A stretch of 26,558 nt of DNA from an uncultured Oscillospiraceae bacterium. Lineage in GTDB: Bacteria > Bacillota > Clostridia > Oscillospirales > Acutalibacteraceae. The stretch is from assembly GCA_900552115.1 (NCBI GenBank), contig URYP01000020.1, positions 1-26,558 of the forward strand, written 5' to 3'. Positions 14,818-22,055 of the stretch are shown in pieces. Both the position numbers and the translations under genes were made by a program. Positions within the stretch are counted from its first letter, which is position 1. Every line of letters starts with the position of its first letter. The notes beneath the pieces were generated by a model, which was not told where the DNA came from, did no database searches, and was given only the letters and a program-made list of their open reading frames with translations.

Positions 14818-14861
14818 AAAAAGCTATACTTTTAGGCGCATGTCTAAAAGTATAGCTTTTT
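14818..14861. repeat. Perfect 18-bp inverted repeat with 8-nt loop
   Basis: Arms AAAAAGCTATACTTTTAG (14818-14835) and its exact complement (14844-14861), T-rich on the right. It would work as a terminator in either direction, but no gene ends here; the loop side carries TTTTAGGC, like the RHH operator half-site. From 14749 to 14817 there is only AT-rich sequence without a gene. Confidence 0.85.
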
Positions 14862-14891
14862 TCATATTTCCCCGCTCAGGCCGCGGGGGCC

Positions 14892-14985
14892 GTTCCTTTT
14901 CGTCTTGTCGAAAAGGAACCAAAAGACGCTTTATGGGGGAACCTACCAGAGCGGGTCCAGAGGATAAAAGGCAGGTTCCCCCATA
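14892..14985. repeat. Pair of long inverted repeats, strongly structured non-coding DNA
   Basis: GTTCCTTTTC (14892-14901) pairs with GAAAAGGAAC (14910-14919); TATGGGGGAACCT (14932-14944) pairs with AGGTTCCCCCATA (14973-14985) around a 28-nt loop. All arms are perfect. No ORF with a ribosome site is present. From 14986 to 15181 only a short TGCAATA/TATTGCA hairpin (15139-15162) is visible. Confidence 0.75.
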
Positions 14986-15181
14986 CCCCCTCCGTTGTAC
15001 GTTATACAATTGAGAGCAAACGGCATTTACTTCTTCGCCCCCCCACACCATTATAGTAACGTATTTATTAAAGAGTTGCGTGTTACCGCTTACCCTTAGA
15101 ACGTGCGTTTAATCATTGGTTCGCAGAATGTAGTGCGCTGCAATAGTCGAAGCCTTATTGCAATTGAAGGTGTAGAACCCC

Positions 15182-15240
15182 GAAGAATGATGCTTTCGCA
15201 TCATTCTTCCAATGGCTCACGCCGTCAGGCGGGAGACTAT
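15182..15240 (-). repeat. Dispersed two-stem repeat, copy C
   Basis: Reverse orientation. Second stem GAAGAATGATGC/GCATCATTCTTC is a perfect 12-bp hairpin; first stem CTCacGCC/GGCgGGAG. 41 nt (15203-15243) are identical to copy D, 135 nt away. Both C and D continue into a shared CTGAGCGC-containing tail. Confidence 0.88.
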
Positions 15241-15314
15241 GCGCGGCCTGAGCGCGTAAAAGGAGAAAATGGCTGGCATAAAACGTACACCTTGCGCCGT
15301 GGTCGGCGACTGAC

Positions 15315-15375
15315 AAGAATGGAGAATCCCCTCAGGGATTCTTCCAATGGCTCACGCCGTCAGGCGGGAGACTAT
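15315..15375 (-). repeat. Dispersed two-stem repeat, copy D
   Basis: Same orientation as copy C. The constant part is unchanged but the second stem is different (GAATCCC/GGGATTC). The sequence 15241-15314 between C and D is non-coding. Confidence 0.86.
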
Positions 15376-15406
15376 GCGGCCTGAGCGCATAAAACAGGAA
15401 TTGAAA

Positions 15407-15438
15407 AAGGCCGGCCGGTTACAGTACCGGCCGGCCTT
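15407..15438 (-). terminator. Intrinsic terminator of the pentapeptide gene
   Basis: 13-bp perfect arms AAGGCCGGCCGGT and complement with a 6-nt loop; on the minus strand it runs into five T. Confidence 0.92.
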
Positions 15439-15456
15439 GATTATATAAGGTTCCTA

Positions 15457-16122
15457 TCAGCGGATAATGATCCCCAGCATACGCGCCAGTTCGGCCGCCT
15501 GATACAGGTCAACCACCGCCCCCTGAAGCTCCGTCATCCGTTCGGAAACGGACAGCCCGTCAATATCGCAGGAGGTCAGGTCAATTCCCTTTAAGTAGGT
15601 TTTAAAAAACTGCGTCTGCTGCAGGGCGGTATGGTCAAACCGCACAGTCTTTAAGGGACAGTCGGAAAACAAAGCCTCCCGGCAGTCGGCGTTTATCCAG
15701 TCCACCTGTTCCAGCTCGCAGGTGGCCCACTGCATATACCGGCCGTTCCAGTCGCTAAACCTGACCCGGCGGAAGAAGCTATCGCTGACGATCAAACCGA
15801 CGCCTTTGGCCTTGCGAAATTCGCACTGACGAAAATGGCTGCGGCGGATGTCCCCGCCGGACAGGTCGCCGCCCTCAAAGCGCACGTGGTAAAAGGAAGC
15901 CTGGGATATGGATACGCCGGTAAACCGGCAGTCGTCGAACCATACGCGCGAAAAGCCCATATGATCCCAGTTCGGCTGTTCTGCGGTAAGATGACGGACA
16001 TGTAGGTCGGTTATATCGGTTTCGGTACGGCGGCTGTATTCCACCAGCTCCTGCCACTGGGCGATATCCTCAATTACGGGGAGCTGCTGCCAGTCTTCTT
16101 CACGCCATGCGGGTGTTTTCAC
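15457..16122 (-). CDS. Pentapeptide-repeat protein
   Basis: 221 aa from a GTG at 16122 with AAGGAGG 7 nt upstream; starts further upstream lack a ribosome site. From about residue 40 to 190 the chain shows the five-residue periodicity of a right-handed quadrilateral beta helix with Phe/Leu at the centre position (FSRVWFDDCRFTGVSISQAS, VRFEGGDLSGGDIRRSHF, then FRQCEFRKA, VRFDHTALQQTQF, LKGIDLTSCDI). A short helical C-terminus (VVDLYQAAELARML) follows. Qnr/McbG-type relatives mimic DNA and shield gyrase, but most family members have no known role, and nothing here points to resistance. Own promoter and terminator, so a single-gene unit. Confidence 0.85.
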   Translation of the reverse strand: MKTPAWREEDWQQLPVIEDIAQWQELVEYSRRTETDITDLHVRHLTAEQPNWDHMGFSRVWFDDCRFTGVSISQASFYHVRFEGGDLSGGDIRRSHFRQCEFRKAKGVGLIVSDSFFRRVRFSDWNGRYMQWATCELEQVDWINADCREALFSDCPLKTVRFDHTALQQTQFFKTYLKGIDLTSCDIDGLSVSERMTELQGAVVDLYQAAELARMLGIIIR

Positions 16123-16187
16123 AGGTCTTCCTCCTTGTACAAACGGCTCAAGGATAGTGCCATATCTCAAATCGCCGATTTTAGACT

Positions 16188-16216
16188 ATTATAGCACAAC
16201 CCGAACATATGTACAA
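16188..16216 (-). promoter_or_regulatory. Promoter of the pentapeptide gene
   Basis: Minus-strand -35 TTGTAC (16211-16216), 17 bp, -10 TATAAT (16188-16193), ~65 bp before the GTG start. Confidence 0.78.
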
Positions 16217-16232
16217 CAAGGATTTTTAATTG

Positions 16233-16820
16233 TCAGAATTGGCCGTCCAGCCAGATTTTCAGTCCAATAACAATCAGCAGTATACCGCCGATCCATTGGG
16301 CGCGGCTTCCCAGTTTTCCGCCGGTACGGCAGCCTATCAGGATGCCGACAATACAGAGAATAAAAGTGATAAGAGCGATAATCAGGCAGCACAGCAGGTA
16401 GCCGCCGTGTATGCTGAGCAGGCCGGTTGGTTCCAGCATGGCCATAGTGGCGCCCACCGCCAGCGCGTCGATGCTGGTGGCCAGCGCCATGGCGAGCACC
16501 CGCCGCCATTCAAAGCCCGAACCTGCGGCCGGGCAATCGGCCGGCTCCTGTTTGCGAGCCTCCCGAATCATCCCGACACCTACCAGCAAAAGCAGGAAAA
16601 ACGCGACCCAGTGGCCAATCGCCTGGATGCGGTCGGCAAAGGAGTGCGCAATGGTAAATCCAATCAGCGGCATGATCCCCTGAAACAGGCCGAAACAGCC
16701 CGCCATACGCAAAATATGCCGCAGCCGTACCACACGGGCGCACATACCGCTGGACAGGGATACCGCAAACGCATCGGCGGCCAGTCCGGTCCCGATCAGG
16801 CATGCCGTTAAAAATTCCAT
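16233..16820 (-). CDS. mntP: MntP-type manganese efflux pump
   Basis: Inner-membrane exporter of excess Mn2+, 195 aa, six predicted helices in two inverted halves. Each half has the family's acidic membrane motif: GLAADAFAVSLSSGM (near residue 15) and ATSIDALAVGATMAM (near 110), with the Asp residues that bind metal. Start at 16820 after GGAGGGG; an upstream ATG extension has no ribosome site. It is divergent from galM. No yybP-ykoY manganese riboswitch is recognisable in the 146-nt upstream gap, and the pentapeptide promoter lies just past its stop. Confidence 0.92.
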   Translation of the reverse strand: MEFLTACLIGTGLAADAFAVSLSSGMCARVVRLRHILRMAGCFGLFQGIMPLIGFTIAHSFADRIQAIGHWVAFFLLLLVGVGMIREARKQEPADCPAAGSGFEWRRVLAMALATSIDALAVGATMAMLEPTGLLSIHGGYLLCCLIIALITFILCIVGILIGCRTGGKLGSRAQWIGGILLIVIGLKIWLDGQF

Positions 16821-16897
16821 TTTCCGTGTCCCCTCCTGTCTACTGTCATACATATTGGGAAAGGGCATTCCTTATGCAGACAATTCGTCGTGTGGAC

Positions 16898-16926
16898 TTG
16901 CATATGGCGGCTTTTTGTGTTTTAAT
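16898..16926 (+). promoter_or_regulatory. Candidate promoter of galM
   Basis: -35 TTGCAT (16898-16903), 17 bp, -10 TTTAAT (16921-16926), ~40 bp before the ATG. Confidence 0.5.
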
Positions 16927-16966
16927 TAAATGTATCGAAGTATGCGGGAAAGGCTGTGAGGCATGT

Positions 16967-18022
16967 ATGAGCGTTACCAGCACGGTGTTCGGCCATATGC
17001 CGGATGGAAAAGCGGTGGAAAAAATCACCCTGAAAGGGGAGGGGGGGCTGACGGTCTCCCTGATTACATACGGTGCGGCGATACAGAAAATCCTGTTCCA
17101 CGGCCGTGACGTGGCATTGGGGTTTGATTCGCTGGAGGATTATCTTGGAAACACATCGTTTCAGGGGGCGATGATCGGACGTTATGGCAACCGGATCGCC
17201 GGCGGCCGTTTTACCCTTGAGGGCCAGGAATACGACGTGGGCCGTAACGAGGGCGATTATGGTCACCTGCACGGCGGTGCCGGCGGCTTCCATACCCGTT
17301 TGTGGACGGCGGCAGTTGTCCGTGCCGGCGATGAGCCCTGCGTGCGTTTTTCGTATACAGCGGCCGATGGGGAAGAGGGATACCCGGGACGGCTGGAGGT
17401 TTCGGTGGACGTCAGCGTTACGGCAGACAACGAGCTGCGTCTGGATTACCAGGCGCAGAGTGACCGGGACACGGTCGTCAATCTCACCAATCATACCTAT
17501 TTTAATCTGCATGGATGGGATGGCGGCGACGTGCTGGACATGGACTTGCAGGTGGCGGCGGATGCGATGCTGCCGGTGGACGAGCGGTGTATCCCAACGG
17601 GCGAAATTCGCCCCGTGGAAGGGACAGCGTTTGATTTCCGCCATCCCAAGCCGATTGGACAGGATATGAAAGACATCGTTCCGCAGATTGCGCTCTGCGG
17701 CGGCTACGATCACACCTTCGTTTTGGGACGGCCGGGACAGATGAAAGCCGCGGCGTGCGTCTGGTCGCGCAAAAGCGGTATTGAAATGGAGTGCGCCACC
17801 GACCAGCCTGGCGTGCAGGTCTATGTTTCCAACAACCTGCGGGAACCGGCCGGAAAAGGCGGCTTAAAGCTTTATCAGCATCAGGGCCTTTGCCTGGAAA
17901 CACAGCATTATCCGGACAGCCCTCATCGCCCGGCATTTCCCTCAACCGTACTGAAAGCCGGGGATGTTTTTAAATCCCGCACGGAGTACCATTTTTCGGT
18001 TCGGACAGGTGATACAAAATAA
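16967..18022 (+). CDS. galM: Galactose mutarotase (aldose 1-epimerase)
   Basis: Interconverts alpha and beta anomers of galactose/glucose in the cytoplasm. 351 aa from the ATG at 16967 (GTGAGG a few nt upstream); an open frame extends further upstream but lacks family similarity. Motifs: GRYGNRIAGGRFTLEG, HLHGG, the catalytic-His region VVNLTNHTYFNLHG, GYDHTFVL and the catalytic-Glu block GLCLETQHYPDSPH. Length is typical. No Leloir neighbours are present. Confidence 0.94.
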   Translation: MSVTSTVFGHMPDGKAVEKITLKGEGGLTVSLITYGAAIQKILFHGRDVALGFDSLEDYLGNTSFQGAMIGRYGNRIAGGRFTLEGQEYDVGRNEGDYGHLHGGAGGFHTRLWTAAVVRAGDEPCVRFSYTAADGEEGYPGRLEVSVDVSVTADNELRLDYQAQSDRDTVVNLTNHTYFNLHGWDGGDVLDMDLQVAADAMLPVDERCIPTGEIRPVEGTAFDFRHPKPIGQDMKDIVPQIALCGGYDHTFVLGRPGQMKAAACVWSRKSGIEMECATDQPGVQVYVSNNLREPAGKGGLKLYQHQGLCLETQHYPDSPHRPAFPSTVLKAGDVFKSRTEYHFSVRTGDTK

Positions 18023-18039
18023 ACAGATGATGACGAGAA

Positions 18040-18072
18040 GGGCCGCAACCCACGAGGTTGCGGCCCGTTTTT
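18040..18072 (+). terminator. Terminator between convergent galM and dtxR
   Basis: GGGCCGCAACC (18040-18050) and its complement (18056-18066), loop of 5, followed by a T-run. It serves galM and ends at the dtxR-type gene's stop. Confidence 0.92.
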
Positions 18073-18073
18073 C

Positions 18074-18460
18074 TTATACATCCTGTTCCCTGCCCGGCCG
18101 GGTGTGGCGTTTGATGGCCTCAAAACTTTCGGCGCTGATGACATGCTCGATACGGCAGGCGTCCTGCGCCGCCACCTGTTTGTCAACCCCAAGGCGGATC
18201 AGCCAATCGGTCAGCAGGGTGTGCCGCTCGTAAATAGTTTCCGCAATGTCGCGGCCCCTATCCGTCAGCGTGATATACCCTTCGGCGCTGACCGCAATGT
18301 AGCCGTTTTCCCGCAGATTTTTCATGGCAATGCTCACACTGGGCTTGGCAAACTCTAGCTCGTTGACAATATCGATTGAACGCACGGCGCCCAACCGGTT
18401 TTGAAGAATTAAAATTGTTTCCAGATAATTTTCCGCGGATTCCTGAATTTTCAAAGCCAT
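18074..18460 (-). CDS. DtxR/MntR-family metal-dependent repressor, short form
   Basis: Predicted Fe2+ (or Mn2+)-sensing repressor of 128 aa. N-terminal winged helix (SAENYLETILILQ, VRSIDIVNELEFAKPSVSIAMKNLRENGYI) and a dimerisation domain with the metal ligands: His in ERHTLL and Cys, Glu, His in DACRIEH, the Cys being the DtxR/IdeR rather than the MntR choice. The C-terminal SH3-like domain is absent, as in MntR. It is divergent from feoA, and three DtxR-like palindromes precede feo genes, so it most probably represses ferrous-iron uptake when iron is plentiful. Fe versus Mn specificity is not proven. Confidence 0.9.
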   Translation of the reverse strand: MALKIQESAENYLETILILQNRLGAVRSIDIVNELEFAKPSVSIAMKNLRENGYIAVSAEGYITLTDRGRDIAETIYERHTLLTDWLIRLGVDKQVAAQDACRIEHVISAESFEAIKRHTRPGREQDV

Positions 18461-18538
18461 GACGCACCGTTCCCCTTTATGCTGATTTCTGCGTGAATTT
18501 CCCCAAGCGTCCCACCACTTAGGTACATATATAATTTT

Positions 18539-18568
18539 ATTATAACATTCTTAGCGGAGCGGATACAA
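18539..18568 (-). promoter_or_regulatory. Promoter of the DtxR-family gene
   Basis: Minus-strand -35 TTGTAT (18563-18568), 18 bp, -10 TATAAT (18539-18544). Confidence 0.65.
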
Positions 18569-18596
18569 GTCCATTCAAAATTTTGGAAATAGGTAC

Positions 18597-18648
18597 TTGA
18601 CAAAAAAGTTAGTTTATGCTAACTTATATGTGGTTAGCAAAGACTAAC
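18597..18648 (+). promoter_or_regulatory. feo promoter with two DtxR-like operator boxes
   Basis: -35 TTGACA (18597-18602), 17 bp, -10-like TAACTT (18620-18625). Box 1 is AGTTAG-6 nt-CTAACT (18607-18624), covering spacer and -10; box 2 is GTTAG-6 nt-CTAAC (18633-18648), just after it. Both match the core of DtxR/IdeR sites (TTAG...CTAA). Confidence 0.85.
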
Positions 18649-18696
18649 TTCGGCGCAAGCCATTACCGCTTGTTACATAAGAAGGAGGCCGTTATT

Positions 18697-18906
18697 ATGC
18701 CGTTGGCTTTGGTACCCGCTGGGCAGAAACAGTCTATCAAACGCGTGGGTGGACGGGAGGATACCCGCCGATTTTTAGAAACGCTGGGATTTGTTGTGGG
18801 CGGTGACGTCACCGTGGTGGCGAAAACCGGCGGCAATGTGATCGTCAACGTGAAAGAGTCGCGGGTGGCGATCAGCCGGGAAATGGCCGCGAAGATTATA
18901 GTATAA
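18697..18906 (+). CDS. feoA: FeoA, first copy
   Basis: 69-aa SH3-like protein, cytoplasmic partner of FeoB in Fe2+ uptake. Carries the FeoA core IKRVGGREDTRRFLETLGFVVGGDVTVV and the C-terminal strand VNVKESRVAISREMAAKI. AAGGAGG lies 8 nt before the ATG at 18697. First gene of the feoA-feoA-feoB run, directly behind the two DtxR-like boxes. Confidence 0.9.
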   Translation: MPLALVPAGQKQSIKRVGGREDTRRFLETLGFVVGGDVTVVAKTGGNVIVNVKESRVAISREMAAKIIV

Positions 18907-18908
18907 AT

Positions 18909-18933
18909 AGTCTCAAACCCGTGGGTTGAGACT
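18909..18933 (+). other. Hairpin between the two feoA genes
   Basis: AGTCTCAA-a-CCC pairs with GGGTTGAGACT (one bulge); only three T follow, so partial termination or mRNA processing is more likely than a full stop. Confidence 0.6.
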
Positions 18934-18973
18934 TTGGCCTTAAGGGTAAAAAACAGGAAAAGGAGAGACAGAT

Positions 18974-19195
18974 ATGCGTACATTGCGCGATGCCCGCTGC
19001 GGCGACACGGTAACGGTGGCCCGTCTTCATGGGCAGGGGGCGGTCAAACGGAGGATGATGGACATGGGAATCACAAAAGGGATTTTGGTATTCATTCGCA
19101 AAGTGGCGCCTCTGGGAGATCCCATTGAGGTTACCGTGCGTGGCTATGAATTGTCGCTGCGCAAAGCGGACGCGGAACAGATTGAAATTCAGTAA
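18974..19195 (+). CDS. feoA: FeoA, second copy
   Basis: 73-aa FeoA-family protein, clearly different from the first copy: LRDARCGDTVTVARLHGQGAVKRRMMDMGITKG, then VAPLGDPIEVTVRGYELSLRKADAEQIEI, which is the more canonical FeoA form (PLGDP and GYELSLR motifs). AGGAGAG lies upstream. It is followed by a short terminator before feoB. Two FeoA proteins before one FeoB is a common clostridial layout. Confidence 0.93.
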   Translation: MRTLRDARCGDTVTVARLHGQGAVKRRMMDMGITKGILVFIRKVAPLGDPIEVTVRGYELSLRKADAEQIEIQ

Positions 19196-19200
19196 TCTGA

Positions 19201-19221
19201 AAAAGCGGAAACGCTTTTTTT
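19201..19221 (+). terminator. Short terminator between feoA and feoB
   Basis: AAAAGCG-gaaa-CGCTTTT plus three more T; short stem, so probably partial. Confidence 0.65.
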
Positions 19222-19230
19222 ACTCTGCTG

Positions 19231-19246
19231 GTTAGTTAAAGCTAAC
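19231..19246 (+). promoter_or_regulatory. Third DtxR-like box, upstream of feoB
   Basis: GTTAG-6 nt-CTAAC, the same geometry as the two feoA boxes, 40 bp before the feoB start. A weak TTTACT-17-CTAACT promoter overlaps it. Confidence 0.75.
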
Positions 19247-19286
19247 TGCTGGAAAGTACCGAACATATAGCCGAGGAGGAGTTGTT

Positions 19287-21764
19287 ATGTCCATTACCAT
19301 TGCCCTGGCGGGCAATCCCAACAGCGGAAAAACCACGCTGTTTAACGCTTTGACGGGAGCCAACCAGTTTGTAGGAAACTGGCCGGGCGTCACGGTGGAG
19401 AAAAAGGAGGGGCGTCTGAAAGGATACAAGGATGTCATCATTACCGACCTGCCGGGTATCTATTCGCTGTCGCCGTATACGCTGGAGGAAGTGGTAGCCC
19501 GCCATTATCTGCTGCGAGAGCGGCCGGACGCTATTCTCAACATTGTGGACGGCACCAATCTGGAACGCAACCTGTACCTGACGACACAGCTGCTGGAACT
19601 GGGGATTCCAGTGGTAATGGCGGTCAACATGATGGATATCGTACGCAAGAGCGGCGACGTCATCCATACCGATCAACTGGAAAAGCATTTGGGCTGCCGG
19701 GTGGTGGAAATCTCCGCCCTGAAGGGAACGGGCATCCAGGAGGCGGCGACCGTCGCTGCCGAGTTGGCCCGCCGGAAGCAAGCCCCTCCGCTGGTGCATA
19801 CCTTCTCCCAGACGGTAGAGGAAGCCCTCCAGGGCATTGAGAAGGCCATGGAGGCATCGGCTCCGCAGGCTAGCCGCCGCTTCTGTGCCATTAAGCTGTT
19901 TGAACGGGATGAAAAAATCGGAGAATTTCTCTCGAAAATTCCCGATGTGGAAAGCTCCATTGCCGTTGTCGAGGAAACATTGGATGATGACAGCGAAAGC
20001 ATTATCACCAACGAACGGTATACCTTTATTTCCGCGATTATCCGGCAATGCCAGAAAAGCCGCCGCCACGGGAAACAAACCACCTCGGATAAAATCGACC
20101 GCATTGTCACGAACCGCTGGCTCGCCTTGCCAATATTTGCCGTGGTTATGTTCGTGGTTTACTTTGTTTCCGTTACAACGGTGGGAACCTGGGCGACCGA
20201 CTGGGCGAATGACGGAGTGTTTGGGGACGGCTGGCACTTATTTGGCATCGGGACCTCCGCATATGAGGAGGATGCCGGCGGTTACGCCACCGCATCGACT
20301 GTGCGCGACGCGTATATCGAAGCGGGTGAAAAAGCTGGCATAGACGTCGACGCCCTGCGGGCGTCGCTGGATAAGGGCGAGCCCGACGCGGCGGCGTTGA
20401 GTACCTTTGAAACGGCCGCTCAGGAATTGGGCGTTACGGCAACGGCGGAATTGATTGACGATGAAACCGGCGAAGTCGCGGAAACCCTCCCTGTCGGCTT
20501 GGCGGAATTTAAAAAAGCCGTGACGGTAGCGGAACCCGATCCCGCCGAGTACGGCGTATGGGTGCCGGGCATTCCCGGATTGATCGAGGGCGGACTTAGC
20601 GCGATTGGCTGTGCCGCATGGCTGAAAGGGCTGATTCTGGACGGCATTGTGGCCGGCGTCGGCGCCGTATTGGGCTTTGTTCCGCAAATGTTGGTGCTGT
20701 TCCTGTTCCTGGCCGTTCTGGAGGCTTGCGGTTATATGTCCCGCATCGCCTTTATCATGGACCGGATTTTCCGTAAGTTCGGCCTGTCCGGTAAATCGTT
20801 TATTCCCATGCTGATCAGCACCGGCTGCGGTGTGCCGGGCATCATGGCCTCCCGTACGATTGAAAACGAACGGGATCGTAAAATGACGATTATGACCACT
20901 ACCTTTATACCCTGCGGCGCAAAGCTTCCTATTATCGCCCTGATCGCGGGCGCACTCTTCCACGGCTCCTGGTGGGTCGCTCCCAGCGCTTACTTTGTCG
21001 GAATCGCGGCGATTATCATCTCAGGCATCATGCTCAAGAAAACCCGGATGTTCGCCGGCGACCCGGCGCCTTTCGTGATGGAGCTGCCCGCTTATCATCT
21101 GCCGACGGTGGGCAATGTCCTGCGCAGCATGTGGGAGCGGGGTTGGTCGTTTATTAAAAAGGCCGGTACCATCATTCTGCTGGCCACGATCCTGGTTTGG
21201 TTTACCTCCAAATTTGGATTTGTGAACGGTACTTTCGGCATGGTGGATATGGAAGACAGCCTGCTGGCCTCCATTGGCAACGGTATTGCTTGGCTGTTTG
21301 CTCCGCTGGGCTGGGATAATTGGAAAGCCGCCGTGGCCGCCTTTACCGGTTTGATTGCCAAGGAGAACGTAGTCGGTACCTTCGGCGTGCTGTTTGGCGG
21401 ATTTGAAGAGGTTGCGGAAAACGGCTGGCAGATCTGGACGAATATGCGTGGGGCGTTCACGCCTCTGGCCGCGTATTCCTTCCTTACATTCAACCTGCTC
21501 TGCGCGCCCTGTTTTGCCGCTATCGGCGCCATCCGCCGTGAGATGAACAGTGCCCGGTGGACGTGGTTCGCCATTGGGTATCAGTGCCTGTTCGCTTATG
21601 CCGTGTCATTATGTATTTACCAGCTTGGCAGCCTGTTTACAGGCGGCGGCTTCGGCACATGGACAGCGGTGGTGATTCTGCTCATCGTTTTCTTCCTCTA
21701 CATGCTGCTGCGGCCCTATAAAGAGGACAATACGAAGAGAATCCATATAAAGGCGAAAGCGTAA
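19287..21764 (+). CDS. feoB: FeoB ferrous iron transporter with extracytoplasmic insertion
   Basis: Membrane Fe2+ transporter, 825 aa. N-terminal GTPase: G1 GNPNSGKTT (9-17), the T of switch I in GVTVEKKEG, G3 DLPGIYSLSPY, G4 NMMD, G5 SALKGTG, then the helical GDI domain. Membrane part from ~275 with the two Gate motifs (LISTGCGVPGIM and FNLLCAPCFAA, Cys-containing). Between the first and second membrane segments, about residues 313-420, there is an extra ~105-aa acidic, Ala-rich domain on the outside (EEDAGGYATASTVRDAY through VTVAEPDPAEYGVW) that standard FeoB lacks. Start at 19287 behind GAGGAGGAG. C-terminus is basic. Paired with a small Cys-rich protein downstream. Confidence 0.96.
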   Translation: MSITIALAGNPNSGKTTLFNALTGANQFVGNWPGVTVEKKEGRLKGYKDVIITDLPGIYSLSPYTLEEVVARHYLLRERPDAILNIVDGTNLERNLYLTTQLLELGIPVVMAVNMMDIVRKSGDVIHTDQLEKHLGCRVVEISALKGTGIQEAATVAAELARRKQAPPLVHTFSQTVEEALQGIEKAMEASAPQASRRFCAIKLFERDEKIGEFLSKIPDVESSIAVVEETLDDDSESIITNERYTFISAIIRQCQKSRRHGKQTTSDKIDRIVTNRWLALPIFAVVMFVVYFVSVTTVGTWATDWANDGVFGDGWHLFGIGTSAYEEDAGGYATASTVRDAYIEAGEKAGIDVDALRASLDKGEPDAAALSTFETAAQELGVTATAELIDDETGEVAETLPVGLAEFKKAVTVAEPDPAEYGVWVPGIPGLIEGGLSAIGCAAWLKGLILDGIVAGVGAVLGFVPQMLVLFLFLAVLEACGYMSRIAFIMDRIFRKFGLSGKSFIPMLISTGCGVPGIMASRTIENERDRKMTIMTTTFIPCGAKLPIIALIAGALFHGSWWVAPSAYFVGIAAIIISGIMLKKTRMFAGDPAPFVMELPAYHLPTVGNVLRSMWERGWSFIKKAGTIILLATILVWFTSKFGFVNGTFGMVDMEDSLLASIGNGIAWLFAPLGWDNWKAAVAAFTGLIAKENVVGTFGVLFGGFEEVAENGWQIWTNMRGAFTPLAAYSFLTFNLLCAPCFAAIGAIRREMNSARWTWFAIGYQCLFAYAVSLCIYQLGSLFTGGGFGTWTAVVILLIVFFLYMLLRPYKEDNTKRIHIKAKA

Positions 21765-21795
21765 CAATTGAAACGCTAAAAAGGAGGCTTTGTCA

Positions 21796-22002
21796 ATGTT
21801 GCATTTTTTAACCAATTATGGGGGTACTCTGGCCGTCGGGATGATACTGGCTGTGGTAATTGCCGCTGTCATTTTTCGCCTGTGGCGAAACCATAAAAAG
21901 GGGCGGCCCTCCTGTAGCTGTGGATGCGATGGCTGCGGGCATGCCTGCAGCTGCGGGACCGAAAACGGGATAACAAGGCCAAAACAGGAAAATCACCAAT
22001 AA
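21796..22002 (+). CDS. FeoB-associated Cys-rich membrane protein
   Basis: 68 aa, one transmembrane helix (about 8-28: TLAVGMILAVVIAAVIFRLW), a basic stretch, then the cluster SCSCGCDGCGHACSCG with six Cys and a His. This matches the FeoB-associated Cys-rich family found after clostridial feoB; proposed to bind or shuttle iron at the membrane, not proven. ATG at 21796 with AAGGAGG 8 nt upstream. Last gene of the feo unit. Confidence 0.88.
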   Translation: MLHFLTNYGGTLAVGMILAVVIAAVIFRLWRNHKKGRPSCSCGCDGCGHACSCGTENGITRPKQENHQ

Positions 22003-22012
22003 AAACCGTTAT

Positions 22013-22044
22013 AAAAGGCCCGGAGGATATCCTCCGGGCCTTTT
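22013..22044. terminator. Bidirectional terminator between feo and GH43 genes
   Basis: 32-bp perfect palindrome, half-site AAAAGGCCCGGAGGAT; A/T tails on both sides. Confidence 0.93.
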
Positions 22045-22055
22045 GGTGTATGAGA

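Noticed and set aside
14824..15051. 75-aa minus-strand frame through the inverted-repeat region
   Set aside because: Runs through two perfect hairpins, has no ribosome site, and its end is simply the translated 18-bp repeat arm.
15182..15375. Possible CRISPR array from the near-identical copies C and D
   Set aside because: Only two copies here, the repeat is itself a double hairpin, other copies are inverted and kilobases away, and no cas genes are present.
15103..15384. 93-aa frame with an internal protein repeat (SSNGSRRQAGDYA twice)
   Set aside because: The protein repeat is only the translation of DNA repeat copies C and D; no ribosome site and no conserved coding signal.
15457..16122. 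Quinolone-resistance (Qnr) protein
   Set aside because: Pentapeptide pattern is present, but nothing specific to Qnr (loops, dimer module) can be recognised; called only at family level.
19242..20237. 331-codon open frame on the minus strand
   Set aside because: Antisense to the FeoB GTPase domain; shadow frame.
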